Part shown: piece by piece, positions 46,082-52,569 of the stretch
How positions within the stretch are numbered: position 1 is the first letter of the stretch
Layout: each line of letters opens with the position of its first letter
NCBI GenBank assembly: GCA_946406115.1
Contig: OX291547.1
Coordinates: 17,489,001 to 17,553,000 of the forward strand
Origin: Apoda limacodes
Taxonomy: Eukaryota > Arthropoda > Insecta > Lepidoptera > Limacodidae
Length of the DNA stretch: 64,000 nucleotides
Direction of reading: 5' to 3'
The notes under the pieces: generated by a model
Database searches by the model: none
Seen by the model: only the letters and a program-made list of their open reading frames with translations
What the model was told of the DNA's origin: nothing
Made by a program: the position numbers and the translations under genes

Positions 46082-47664
46082 GTTACAATGAAGAGTTATT
46101 TATATTAATTACCATACAATAGTATTTTGAGTGTATTTATAACATAATTGTCAATAAATATCTTTTACAATTAAGAACTGAATCCCTAATGAACCTGTCA
46201 TAGAAATGTATATTTTGAATATTTATTTATTTCTATGCGTGACTTTTTATAATTTGCAATATATTATTTTTAAATAATGTTATATTTCAAAATTAAGAAA
46301 AATTAGGTAAGTACATTTAGAGATATTTAAATGTAGTCAAATTACGCATAATTTTTGGTAATACTTTTTATTTACTATTTCTGACGAATTTTATTGTGTG
46401 TTTTGGATATTAAGAAATATATTATTTGTATGACCTTATAAAATAACTTACTAAAAAGTAAATAAAAAATAAACTATTGTAACAAGTACACTTTAAGTAC
46501 ATTTTTTAATCATTGTAACTTTAAATAAAGTTAGAAATAAATTTTGATGAACAATTTTAACATTTTTTATTCAATGCCTTGGTCTGTAATGAAGCAACTC
46601 CTGGGAAGCTGAGATTTCTGACATTAGTTTGGGGTGTAAAATACTAATATTGTAGAAATGCACTATTATCGATAAACAATTATTGTGCGAAAGCGTCGCC
46701 ACAATAAAAAAGACAAGTAAAATATATATTTAATGTGGATCTATTGTGGAAGCTAAAACCTCATTTTCAGAAGCAAAAGGTCGAACAATTTTACAAAAAT
46801 TTGGCTGTTACGTTTGTGGTATGCGGCCGAGACAAGAGACAGCGACGGGGAAAGCGATATAGGATAAGTAACATTGACAGTTTTGCCTGATCCCTGACCT
46901 ATTTGAGAAACATCAGGACAAGGGCAGCGACACCTAATAAATGTCTTTATAAAGTGTAAACCAATTTTTTAATTAAAAAAAAATACTTTTAGTGATTTCA
47001 AATATTGCTTGAAGAGGATGGCCATATATTGAAGACAAAGTAAAAAAATCCTATGTATATTGAAGAAAATTATACAATAATCCATTTTCCTATATTAAAT
47101 TAATAAGTTAATAAATGTCTTTATAAAGTGTAAACCAATTTTTAAATTAAAAAAAAATACTTTTAGTGATTTCAAATATTGCTTGAAGAGGATGGCCATA
47201 TATTGAAGACAAAGTAAAAAAATCCTATGTATATTGAAGAAAATTATACAATAATCCATTTTCCTATATTAAATTAATAAGTTGTTGTGCGTTGTTAATA
47301 AGTTTGATGCGCGTCTTCGTATCGCTTTGAAAATTATTTCCATACAATTGCATACACAGTGGACGTTTTGCTGTCGCTTGAATAGCGTTGCGAGTTGCCG
47401 TCTTCTGTGTCGGTGTCTCTGTCGCATACCTCGAAACGTACCTTATCCATGAAGTGGTATAGCTAATTACAATAATTCTTTTACAAATGCACCTTTGCCG
47501 TCTCAATGTCTGACAGCCAGTAAGTTGTGCTAAGTTTTTGGCTCTTGCAAATGAGGTCTAATATTGTGTCCGTTGCTTGTTAAAGGGGCGGCGGCGCAGA
47601 GTTCCGCCCGGTCATTCACTACCGTGATTTGGACGCCCCGCGCGAACCCGACGAGTTCATTTAA
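20899..47664 (+). CDS. Ars2: Ars2, isoform with distal last exon (16b)
   Basis: Same first fifteen exons, with 47586-47664 as last exon: 2625 nt, 874 residues. The tail then reads [18 protein letters not shown] instead of [17 protein letters not shown]. Both begin with the single base needed to complete the AG left by exon 15, so the exons are interchangeable. The Y-R-D-L-D-A-P core of 16b is closest to the Ars2 C-terminus I know from animals. The C-terminus of human ARS2 contacts the cap-binding complex, so the two forms could differ in that contact. Use of either exon is not proven by sequence. Confidence 0.85.
21834..22329. mobile_element. pogo/Tigger-like MITE
   Basis: Inverted termini CAGTGTAAACTCTTTATAA (left) and its complement ending ..AGAGTTTACACTG (right) are flanked on both sides by TA, the target duplication of the Tc1/mariner/pogo superfamily. 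Subterminal 'actctctataa' repeats also mirror each other. The element is 496 bp with no coding capacity. Confidence 0.8.
22476..22986. mobile_element. piggyBac-like MITE
   Basis: TTAA occurs at 22472-22475 and 22987-22990, the duplication expected for piggyBac. The terminal inverted repeats are CCCGTCACGCGTCC (left) and GGGGACGCTTGACGGG (right), which differ by one mismatch over their overlap. An internal hairpin 'ggtcccacagtgggacc' lies next to the left end. Length 511 bp, no transposase. Confidence 0.82.
23155..23250 (-). repeat. 'gggttccgt' repeat fragment, antisense
   Basis: 'tcacagacagatgg..gagtcttagtattagggtcccgttttttaccttttgggtatgga' is the inverted start of the family described at 33645. 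Confidence 0.5.
24631..25175. other. intron 1 remainder, no feature recognised
   Basis: AT-rich intronic sequence between the hAT-like end and the LINE 3' end. No further element could be named. Confidence 0.4.
25176..27245 (-). pseudogene. LINE reverse transcriptase, jockey superfamily, copy 2 (one-base frameshift)
   Basis: On the minus strand the RT is read from 27244 to about 26712 in one frame, then from 26723 to 25473 in another. Motifs are [24 protein letters not shown] and the catalytic FADDTSLLF, then the thumb and C-terminal region to a stop at 25473. Copy 1 reads 'atggcttaacattt' where copy 2 has 'atggctaacattt' (near 26711): one lost T explains the frameshift. It is 5'-truncated at about 27245, so it has no endonuclease. 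The 3' UTR runs to about 25176 and ends in TTGACTT repeats. It is inserted antisense in Ars2 intron 1. A CR1/Daphne-like clade is possible but not tested. Confidence 0.88.
27561..27815 (+). CDS. Ars2: Ars2 exon 2
   Basis: Acceptor 'ttatctaaaag', donor gcaag|gtttg. It encodes an Arg/Gly/Pro/His-rich disordered segment with [15 protein letters not shown] and Q-P-M-P-P-V-P. Phase 2 at both ends. The +1-shifted 131-residue open frame over this exon is a shadow. Confidence 0.85.
27908..28093 (+). CDS. Ars2: Ars2 exon 3
   Basis: Start of the conserved N-terminal helical domain: [35 protein letters not shown], very close to other animal Ars2 proteins. Acceptor 'tttttcag', donor tg|gtgagt, phase 2. 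Confidence 0.93.
28741..28807 (+). CDS. Ars2: Ars2 exon 4
   Basis: A 67-bp exon completing the Trp codon and encoding [14 protein letters not shown]. Acceptor 'tttttacttag', donor aag|gtatgc, leaving phase 0. Confidence 0.9.
28975..29167 (+). CDS. Ars2: Ars2 exon 5
   Basis: Encodes [17 protein letters not shown] and the [13 protein letters not shown] segment, the end of the conserved N-terminal domain, followed by an acidic stretch. Acceptor 'caatttttgtag', donor g|gtaaat, phase 1. Confidence 0.93.
29270..29765 (-). repeat. Zenon/CR1-like repeat, antisense, in Ars2 intron 5
   Basis: A nearly full-length inverted copy of the 12105-12695 family. It opens 'gtgcacccagataccagcttggccc' and closes 'accatcaggcggaccgcaagcttgttagccacctta'. 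It lies 54 bp before the exon 6 acceptor. Confidence 0.65.
29819..29904 (+). CDS. Ars2: Ars2 exon 6
   Basis: An 86-bp exon in the variable acidic linker ([18 protein letters not shown]). Acceptor 'attttttaag', donor cag|gtttgt. It keeps frame from phase 1 to phase 0. Low conservation makes it less certain than its neighbours. Confidence 0.78.
30322..30469 (+). CDS. Ars2: Ars2 exon 7
   Basis: Encodes [20 protein letters not shown] and a Glu/Pro-rich end. Acceptor 'attttatcag', donor c|gtaaga, phase 1. It is part of the disordered middle region. Open frame and splice sites support it. Confidence 0.8.
30835..31185 (+). repeat. RTE-type retroposon tail in Ars2 intron 7
   Basis: Contains 'aagaagggattttgcaaaattcat', 'gggggcaaaacgggatgac', 'aatatttttgtaggtaaaccc' and 'gataaagccgcgaa', the usual order in lepidopteran RTE-like tails. 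Related to 90-425. Confidence 0.5.
32399..32449. other. 12-bp perfect stem-loop in Ars2 intron 7
   Basis: agcatcgcctcg (32399-32410) and cgaggcgatgct (32438-32449) are exact reverse complements, separated by a 27-nt loop. The GC-rich stem stands out from AT-rich intron. It is shorter than a usual pre-miRNA stem. Confidence 0.6.
32670..33004 (+). CDS. Ars2: Ars2 exon 8
   Basis: Begins with a run of Ser codons, then Lys/Ser and Lys/Glu tracts with S/P sites. It ends in the conserved start of the RRM-like domain ([20 protein letters not shown]). Acceptor 'gtttattttag', donor gcg|gtgagt, phase 0. The downstream part of the long open frame (33005-33103) is intron. Confidence 0.9.
33467..33607 (+). 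CDS. Ars2: Ars2 exon 9
   Basis: The core of the RRM-like domain: [11 protein letters not shown], then R-R-G-W-V-T-F and [10 protein letters not shown]. Acceptor 'cgatatgtag', donor agg|gtaagt; 47 codons, phase 0 on both sides. Confidence 0.92.
33645..34095 (+). repeat. 'gggttccgt' interspersed repeat, full-length copy, in intron 9
   Basis: Opens 'tagggttccgtacctcaaaagg' and 'acggatcccttataggatcactttgttgtccgtc'. It closes 'gtgcgcgagccagactcgtacttggccggtttttttt'. This is the best-preserved copy of the family in the window and shows both ends. Confidence 0.6.
34100..34225 (+). repeat. Zenon/CR1-like repeat, 5' part
   Basis: 'aaggtggcaaaaaagcttgcgggccgcctgatggtaagcggtcatcg' to 'cgttgccaactcttcaaaa', directly abutting the previous repeat. 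Opposite in orientation to the copy in intron 5. Confidence 0.6.
34230..35810. other. rest of Ars2 intron 9, nothing recognised
   Basis: AT-rich intronic sequence without recognisable repeats or genes. Confidence 0.4.
35817..36035 (+). CDS. Ars2: Ars2 exon 10
   Basis: Encodes L-R-E-C-E-L and N-R-D-L-Q-R-R-I-R, closing the RRM-like domain, then an Ala/Arg/Leu-rich helix and T-K-L-W. Acceptor 'atttttatag', donor gat|gtgagc, 73 codons, phase 0. Very GC-rich with CpG-rich codons, unlike the AT-rich exons beside it, so three antisense open frames appear over it; these are shadows. Confidence 0.92.
36145..36390 (-). repeat. tRNA-derived SINE, antisense, in Ars2 intron 10
   Basis: On the minus strand a tRNA-like head ('cctagttggtgttgccagc', B-box 'gggttcgattcccgcac') is followed by a body with 'cttactttggggccagacggcgctg' and a (TTA)n end. 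The same family occurs in sense at 40320-40560. Confidence 0.7.
36391..37087. other. rest of Ars2 intron 10, nothing recognised
   Basis: No repeat or gene named. Minus-strand frame 36713-37045 has no known domain. Confidence 0.4.
37088..37372 (+). CDS. Ars2: Ars2 exon 11
   Basis: A highly conserved stretch: [37 protein letters not shown] and E-D-E-M-P-N-R-C-G. Acceptor 'atactttcag', donor aag|gtacct, 95 codons, phase 0. Confidence 0.94.
37480..37985 (+). repeat. interspersed repeat ('cggctccgcc' type) in intron 11
   Basis: Opens 'aactgcggctccgccagcg' and 'ggacttctacggtaactcc'. It ends 'aaccaaatcggtttatttgttgcggctcggaggagta' and 'ctattatatta'. This matches the layout of similar repeats at 38850-39235 and 50670-51490. 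The family name is uncertain. Confidence 0.5.
38071..38184 (+). CDS. Ars2: Ars2 exon 12
   Basis: 38 codons ([14 protein letters not shown] and S-D-E-E-L-Q-K-L-G), phase 0 on both sides. Acceptor 'tgttgttgtag', donor aaa|gtaagt. It matches the E-K..L-G spacer between the central domain and the zinc finger of Ars2. Confidence 0.88.
38850..39235 (+). repeat. interspersed repeat ('cggcttcgcccgcg' type) in intron 12
   Basis: Opens 'ctagcttctgaaagcggcttcgcccgcgctaaa' and ends 'tttcaaatcggtccagtagtttcggagcctgttcaatacaaacatac'. Non-coding. A 'gcccgcggt' head fragment of the same type occurs at 31832. Confidence 0.55.
39240..40017. other. end of Ars2 intron 12
   Basis: One TTAAGGTGCGTTC end is seen at 39316-39328 (family discussed at 40970-41109). 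Otherwise nothing recognised. Confidence 0.35.
40018..40161 (+). CDS. Ars2: Ars2 exon 13 (zinc finger)
   Basis: Encodes [13 protein letters not shown] then the conserved [28 protein letters not shown]747, H763 and H768 are visible. The paired cysteine of a classical C2H2 finger is absent, as is normal in this family. 48 codons, phase 0. Acceptor 'ttgttatag', donor aag|gtaagc. Confidence 0.95.
40320..40560 (+). repeat. tRNA-derived SINE, sense, in Ars2 intron 13
   Basis: Head 'ctccgtggctcagtaatgatc' with B-box 'gtgggttcgataccagc', body ending 'gcttagcttaatttgggaccagatgacgctgtgtgtccaac' and an AT-rich tail. Same family as the antisense copy at 36145-36390. Confidence 0.7.
40970..41109. mobile_element. 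small palindromic MITE
   Basis: 'gtggcgttctgttgac' (about 40974) and 'gtgaacagaacgcacc' (41090-41105) are near-complementary, and the inner flanks 'cgtttaatgtcaat' and 'attaatgtctataatgcat' partly pair. The right end is bounded by TTAA (41106-41109). Confidence 0.55.
41344..41468 (+). CDS. Ars2: Ars2 exon 14
   Basis: [21 protein letters not shown] follows directly on the zinc finger helix, as in other Ars2 proteins. A Pro/Gln/His-rich run follows. Acceptor 'gcgtgtgaag', donor ca|gtacgt, phase 2. Confidence 0.88.
41700..42090 (+). pseudogene. mariner-like transposase remnant in intron 14
   Basis: Frame 41791-41885 reads [15 protein letters not shown]. The next piece (about 41880-41960) reads [15 protein letters not shown] in another frame. 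This resembles the N-terminal helix-turn-helix region of mariner transposases, with the W-F-x-R-F motif. Frameshifts and stops break it and no catalytic domain follows. Confidence 0.65.
42460..42848. mobile_element. MITE-like inverted repeat in intron 14
   Basis: The left end 'tttacattcagctacgtcc' (42467-42485) pairs imperfectly with the right end 'ggaagtagctgaatgttaa' (about 42826-42844). A 'ccgaagtgagcagggaag' segment at 42366 and 'cggcagcgcgag' copies at 42441 and 42810 suggest a second, overlapping copy. Confidence 0.5.
42969..43076 (+). CDS. Ars2: Ars2 exon 15
   Basis: Encodes [20 protein letters not shown] and [12 protein letters not shown], the Gly/Arg/Trp-rich part before the C-terminal tail. 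Acceptor 'gtgcaacag', donor ag|gtaacc, phase 2. This is the last exon common to both predicted forms. Confidence 0.85.
43080..44780. other. Ars2 intron 15, first part
   Basis: Mostly unassigned AT-rich DNA. A transposon end reading TTAAGGTGAATCCGAATC on the minus strand lies at 44415-44432 and matches the left end of the element at 49743. Minus-strand frame 43191-43442 has no known domain. Confidence 0.4.
44783..45631 (-). mobile_element. Tc1-like element with degenerate transposase, in intron 15
   Basis: Terminal inverted repeats CACTCGCGAGCAAAA (from 44783) and TTTTGCTCGCGAGTG (to 45631) match perfectly. A TA precedes the left end; the right flank has changed. On the minus strand the interior encodes, across broken frames, [13 protein letters not shown], then [13 protein letters not shown], the Tc1 region around the second catalytic Asp, and a Y-R-R-P-G-E-R segment. 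It is about 850 bp, against 1.3-1.6 kb for complete elements. The DNA-binding end is mostly gone, so it is non-functional. Confidence 0.85.
46006..46081 (+). CDS. Ars2: Ars2 alternative last exon 16a (proximal)
   Basis: Acceptor 'cattttacag' at 45996-46005, then one base completing Arg. It encodes [24 protein letters not shown] and TAA (46079-46081). The Y-x-D-L-D core and acidic-aromatic end match the Ars2 C-terminal peptide. It is AT-rich in codon choice, unlike 16b. Confidence 0.8.
46153..46529 (+). terminator. polyadenylation signals after exon 16a
   Basis: AATAAA at 46153-46158 (72 bp past the stop) and 46524-46529. They would end a transcript using exon 16a. Confidence 0.5.
46935..47282 (+). 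repeat. 174-bp tandem duplication between the two last exons
   Basis: Positions 46935-47108 and 47109-47282 are nearly identical. One visible difference is 'aattttttaatt' against 'aatttttaaatt'. Each copy begins with TAATAAATGTC, so an AATAAA hexamer is duplicated as well. There is no spacer between the copies, which suggests a recent event. Confidence 0.92.
47586..47664 (+). CDS. Ars2: Ars2 alternative last exon 16b (distal)
   Basis: Acceptor 'ttgcttgttaaag' ends at 47585 and is weak in pyrimidines. One base completes Arg, then [25 protein letters not shown] and TAA (47662-47664). The Y-R-D-L-D-A-P string is the hallmark of the animal Ars2 C-terminus. GC-rich coding sequence. The open frame reported at 47564-47773 is a shifted shadow. 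Confidence 0.85.
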
Positions 47665-47933
47665 CTTGGAGACCCTTGAGTGTCAAGAAGTTACCAAAGG
47701 ACCCTACGTACGCCTTTTGTACGTACATTTTAGATTCCGTAATAGACGACGCAGTAATGTAGTAATCGAATGATGAAAATTATTTCATTTTACTAGTTGT
47801 AATATGTAAGAAAACTTGTTATGACGAGGTAATAGAATTAGAGTATAATTCATATATTTATAAAAAAGTATTTTATTTAATTTTTCTATAGTTATTTTTT
47901 ATCTACTGCCAAACGTTAATAACTCTAGCATTA

Positions 47934-47939
47934 AATAAA
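47934..47939 (+). terminator. polyadenylation signal after exon 16b
   Basis: AATAAA 270 bp beyond the distal stop codon; the likely end of the long Ars2 transcript. Confidence 0.45.
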
Positions 47940-47999
47940 CATCAAGTATCAAATAAATGAACTATTACTGATGTTCAGTACAGTAGAGATCATGTTAAG

Positions 48000-48450
48000 G
48001 GTTCCGTAGTACACGAAACCCTTATAGAGTCATGTCCTTTCATCTGTCTTCGACTTCACTCAGAGACTCATACTAGAAAACTGTGATTTGGCATGGGTAT
48101 ATTATCATGCCGACAAAGTGTCTCTCTACACTTAAAGTGGGAATGATTATTTTTTTCTTGTCTATACCATGTTGTTGGACGGGTCGTTTAGAAACATTTT
48201 GAAATCAGGGATCCTTTTGTGTATTAAATTTTAATGTGGTAATTTTTGTAAGAGTCAAGTATTAAGCCAGCTGAATGTTTTTTTTTGTGTACTCACGTAA
48301 AAAAACGGCAGAAGTTACAAGGAAAACGATTACAGCTAAGTAGCTTAAAGTTAATAAGTAATTGTTGACTAACTTATAAAATGTACTGACTTACAACTAC
48401 GGAACGGAACCCTCCTTTACTCGTTACGCGAAACGCACTTGGCCGGTTCA
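48000..48450 (+). repeat. 'gggttccgt' interspersed repeat
   Basis: Opens 'agggttccgtagtacacgaaacccttatagagtcatg' and closes 'cgaaacgcacttggccggttca'. Same family as 33645-34095, more diverged in the middle. Confidence 0.55.
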
Positions 48451-48579
48451 ATAAACATTCCTTGTGCAAAATAGATTTTTTTTGTCAGCACCTTAAAAAA
48501 TATGACAAATGCGATCGGAAATGATAATAATTTTTTCGAAATTGTTATAGCCCATTTATTATTTGTATTACATTATAGT

Positions 48580-48970
48580 GCAGAAACTTGGAGACCTACA
48601 GTTGTCTCTTAAATAAGCTCAGAGTCGCTCAGCGAACTATGGAAATAGCTATGCTTTATGTTGCTTTGCGCGATAAAATCCGAAACGAAGAAATTCGCCG
48701 AAGAACTAAAGTTACCGATTTAAAAAGTTAGTTAACTGAAGTGGCAATGGGCGGGCCACATGCCTCGTCGAACCGATTATCGACGGGGAAGATAGTCTTT
48801 CGATTAGCGACTACGGATCGGAGGCGCAGGGTGGGACGGCCTTCTACCAGATGGACAAACGACCTGGTTAGACCAGCAGGAAGCCGATGGGCGCGGGCGA
48901 CTCAGGGCTGGCTGTTGTGGAAACATATGGGGGAGGCCTACTTGCAGCAGTGGACGTCTATCTCCTGAAA
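48580..48970 (+). pseudogene. RTE-clade LINE, C-terminal fragment
   Basis: Translates across frames to V-A-L-R-D-K-I-R-N-E-E-I-R-R-R-T-K-V-T-D-L, then K-W-Q-W-A-G-H-M-P-R-R, then V-G-R-P-S-T-R-W-T-N-D-L and A-Y-L-Q-Q-W-T-S. These are landmarks of the region after the RT domain in RTE-type LINEs of Lepidoptera. 5'-truncated and frameshifted. A second copy lies at 62090-62490. Confidence 0.75.
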
Positions 48971-48989
48971 CTATCGTGTCTTTAGTCAA

Positions 48990-49735
48990 TTAGGTAATAA
49001 TCAATGATTAAAATTCAGTTGTAGCCATGTTTAAAAAGTAGATACCTACTGAACGAAACAGAGTTTACAAATACTTAAAATTCCTTACATTGGGAGCACC
49101 CAAGACAAAAACTTTTGACCATTGGGTAAAGAAAGTAACTTCTCGGATGACGACCACGTACCAGAGAGCGCAAAATATAAATTCTTCACCATAACATGGG
49201 GCGGTGAGTGGTGGCGATTACATACCAGAGAACACAGAATTTAGTCTTTCTCATTAAATAGGCGATTAAGAGACCGGTGTTGACCAGTGGCCATCAATAG
49301 ACCGATATAATGATGATATAGTTTAATTTTTGGGTTTTATACATAGTTCCTGCATAATTTAATTCACAAATTATTTCCTGATAGGTATAGGCTGTCTACT
49401 AAATCTTGGCATGAACCTCCATTCCACACCCATGAGACTAGTCTAAAAAGTTTTGTATATGTGTGTAATATGCGCAAAGTTTATTGTTTGCTAACACATG
49501 CTTAACGACGCAGCTGCCCCCCCTGCCTGTACCTCGCTACGCCCATGAGTACTATCGCTCAAACGTTGATGTTACGAGCATTCTTAACTGTTCGGGGATA
49601 AGTGTCGTGATGACCCCCTTAAAATTAACCTACTAACATGAATTCTTAAAAAGTCGGTGTGCTGTAACTTGGGTAGAACACTTCTGAGATTTTAATCGCG
49701 ATATCACAAATATGAAATTGTTGACCTTCCTTTTT
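48990..49735. other. intergenic, nothing recognised
   Basis: No gene or clear repeat. Two loosely similar 'ggcggtgagtggtgg' and 'gaccggtgttgaccagtgg' segments are of unknown nature. Confidence 0.35.
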
Positions 49736-49742
49736 TAGTTAA

Positions 49743-50573
49743 GGTGAATTCGAATCAGATTTTTTCCATACAAACTGTGTTAGCACTAAATATTTTCGAC
49801 TATAAACATTTCCCTACTCAAAATGCATTATTATCATATATTGATATTTACAATATAATAACAGTCGAAAAAAGCATTCGTGACATACCAGTCAATTATC
49901 AAATAACGTCAAATAATAAATAATAGTTTCAGTCAGTCAATTAATAAATAATAGAGTTGTGTTGAATTTATACATTAAATAATTTAGAGAAAACTCTTTA
50001 TTTATTCATTCACTAGCATTTCATGGATGGATATGCTTTGCACGAGTATAGTAAATAGTGGTTTTATAATTAAATAAACTTAGTAACGCAGAGTGTATGA
50101 AAAAAATTACATTATTTTTACCTTCAGGCTATGCATACCCTAGTAAAAGCGTGCCGTTTTCACCAGTGTACAAAGACATATTACACTATTGAAGCATACA
50201 AAGAGACACAGTTCCACGTTCGATAGGCGCTAGCACGTGACCGCACGTTGAAAATCTTGATTTTTTGGCGGTATAAAATTCAAATATTTATTTAGAACTA
50301 TAAAATTAGCAAATTCCCTTGGTCATATTAATATATATTTTATGGAATAAGAATGAAGAAAATATCAATTTCAACTAAAGCCCAAAAATAGAGTGTCAGA
50401 ATTATTTTGTTTCTAAATGTTTTTGTGTGGTAAATTATTAAAATATTAGCAAATTCACTTAATTCACGTTTGAACTATAAGATTTATTTTTTTCACGTCA
50501 AAAACTGTACATAGGCCTGTAAAAAAATTAATGAAATTCTTGCAAACTTGACACGTTTGGGTATGCCATCACC
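49743..50573. mobile_element. TTAA-flanked non-autonomous element
   Basis: TTAA at 49739-49742 and 50574-50577 brackets ends that read GGTGAATTCGAATCAG and ..CATCACC, so only GGTGA is inverted. The left end recurs inverted at 44415-44432. About 830 bp of AT-rich non-coding DNA. Assigned from the flanking TTAA and the second copy of one end only. Confidence 0.4.
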
Positions 50574-50669
50574 TTAAGGCTTTCGAATTTTGCTGTTGCA
50601 GTACCAGGATGTCGGGAGAAGTGTGAGTTCAAGCAATAATGGATTATGGTGTTGGAAATCTAATTCTGT

Positions 50670-51490
50670 AATGCCCGTGGCTCCGCCCGCGCTAAATTTT
50701 GTTACTTGCGTAGGATTTCTAAATAAAAAGTATTTTTTGTAATTTTTATTTTATATCACTAAGGTGGCAAACAAGCTTACTGTCCGCCTGATGGTAAGCA
50801 GTCACTGTACCCTATGGACGCTTGCAACACCTGGTATCAATCGCGTGTTGCCGACCCTTGAAACTTCTGACTTGAAGAACTCCATACTTATACTTAGAGA
50901 AAACCTTGGCAGCGAGTTCATTCCACAACCGAATCGTTCGCGGGAGGAAGTTTGCATCATTTCGAACAATTCCTCAGAACTCATTGTACAAGCGGTAGCA
51001 CACACAGGGAGGCGAAGTCTTTTCCTCAGACTTAAGGGCTCGATACGGCAAAAGAGTTTGGGATCCGTTATTGAACCGAGCTGGTATCCGGGTGCACCCG
51101 CGCAGAGATGTCAGTAGTAATCCATATGGGGCCGAACTTGCGACTTGTAAAGCAGCAACCTTTGTTACGACGTGAAGTACTGCTTTGCTCTGTTGAGTAT
51201 ATCAAATTTCTATGTCTCCAGCTAACCTTGTGTCAGAATAGGAAAATTATATGATAGTTCGCTATAGCGTAGTATATTCCTTATTTGTGGCTGTAGCTAC
51301 TAGGTCTTTTCGGTTATAGAAGAGGGATCTTTGATTTTCAGAGATAAACTTATGTGTGTGAATTCAGGGTATAAGCATCCTCATTTCAAATTTCAGCTAA
51401 ATCGGTCTAGTTGTGGCTCGAAGGAGTAACAAACATATTACTACATAACTCACACATACAAACTTTCTATAATATTAGTAGAATATTATT
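50670..51490 (+). repeat. interspersed repeat ('ggctccgcccgcg' type) split by a Zenon/CR1-like insertion
   Basis: The head 'atgcccgtggctccgcccgcgctaaa' (50671-50696) and tail 'tttcagctaaatcggtctagttgtggctcgaaggagtaacaaac' (from 51389) belong to the type at 38850-39235. Between them, 50758-51205 is a Zenon/CR1-like repeat ('aaggtggcaaacaagc' to 'cgtgaagtactgctttgctctg'), so it landed inside an older repeat. Confidence 0.6.
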
Positions 51491-51537
51491 GCTTGTTAAC
51501 ACTGCTCTACATAAAATCTTTGAAATTAATCATTTAA

Positions 51538-51630
51538 GTTAGGGTTCCGAACTTAATAGTAAAAACCCTAATCGTGAGAGTTTGGTGTAGGTCTGTATGT
51601 CACAGCTGTTTTTCACAGCAACTACGGATG
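51538..51630 (+). repeat. 'gggttccgt' repeat, short 5' fragment
   Basis: 'gttagggttccgaacttaatagtaaaaaccctaatcgtgag' followed by 'ggtctgtatgtcacagctg'. Ends in unrelated sequence. Confidence 0.4.
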
Positions 51631-52179
51631 TTATCGATTTGATTTTTATATTGAGAATTTATAATGTACAGTAAAAGTTAAGGCAACTGCGGTTTTCAGT
51701 TATTTAGGTTAAAATTAATAAACCTTTAATCATTTAGTTAACTTGATTTGACTGTGCATGATGGTACATCAACTATTTAAATGTCTATTGTAGAGATTGA
51801 ATTACAGGACCATGATTACATGGTATGGTTCCGTAAAACTTGAGTGAAGTGTAAGAATTTCTTAAAAAATAAGTAAATAGATACATTGACTTCCTACAAT
51901 AAAAGGATACCTACATGCAATTTGTATTTACAGCGCGGGAAATACACATTAAAATTCCTACCTATATTTTATAAAATGATAAAACATGATTATAAATTAT
52001 ATGGCCGTGTTCCGAGTTCCAACAATGTTGGCATCTCTATCATCTAGACAATTTCCTTGGTGCTAATTATGCCTTGTAGCGAGAGTGATGGATTATTTAT
52101 AGATGCACGTGAATAACCAAATCTTGCTTATGATGTCCAATTTTTAAAAGTTCATAAGTCATCTTTATTATAAGACGAG

Positions 52180-52560
52180 GATTTGCCAGCGGCTACACCC
52201 GCCCTAAATTCGGTTATTTTTGCACAGGGGAATAAAAAGGAAATAAATGATACTTTTCATCCCGACTAAGAGTTCCCACGAGACTAAATATTTTGAGATA
52301 ATAGCGCGAGGCACTACCGCAGCAACGGGATGAGTGATATTTTAGGCACAGGGATATGTGGACAGCGCTGCTGCAAAGCGGCGCGCCAGGGTTTGTAGGA
52401 GTTCCTTAAAAGTAGGTACCAATGTTTGTGTATTTATATTTGTTCTAGCTTTTAACCGCGCTTTAATCAGTTATCGGCGTGGGATTTCTACGCTAACTCC
52501 TTGCTTATAGTTAGAAACTTTGCTATTGATCTGTAGCTTCAGTTCCTCCACCTGGAATCC
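52180..52560 (+). repeat. two head fragments of the 'cggcttcgcccgcg' repeat
   Basis: 52186-52225 'gatttgccagcggctacacccgccctaaattcgg' and 52445-52505 'agcttttaaccgcgctttaatcagttatcggcgtgggatttctacgctaactcc' correspond to the 5' part of 37480-37985 and 38850-39235. Confidence 0.45.
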
Positions 52561-52569
52561 GATTAGGGG

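Noticed and set aside
47564..47773. 69-residue open frame over the distal Ars2 tail exon
   Set aside because: Wrong frame; the frame ending [13 protein letters not shown] continues exon 15 in phase.
48741..48968. A 75-residue gene
   Set aside because: It is part of a frameshifted RTE LINE C-terminal fragment with a second damaged copy at 62090-62490.
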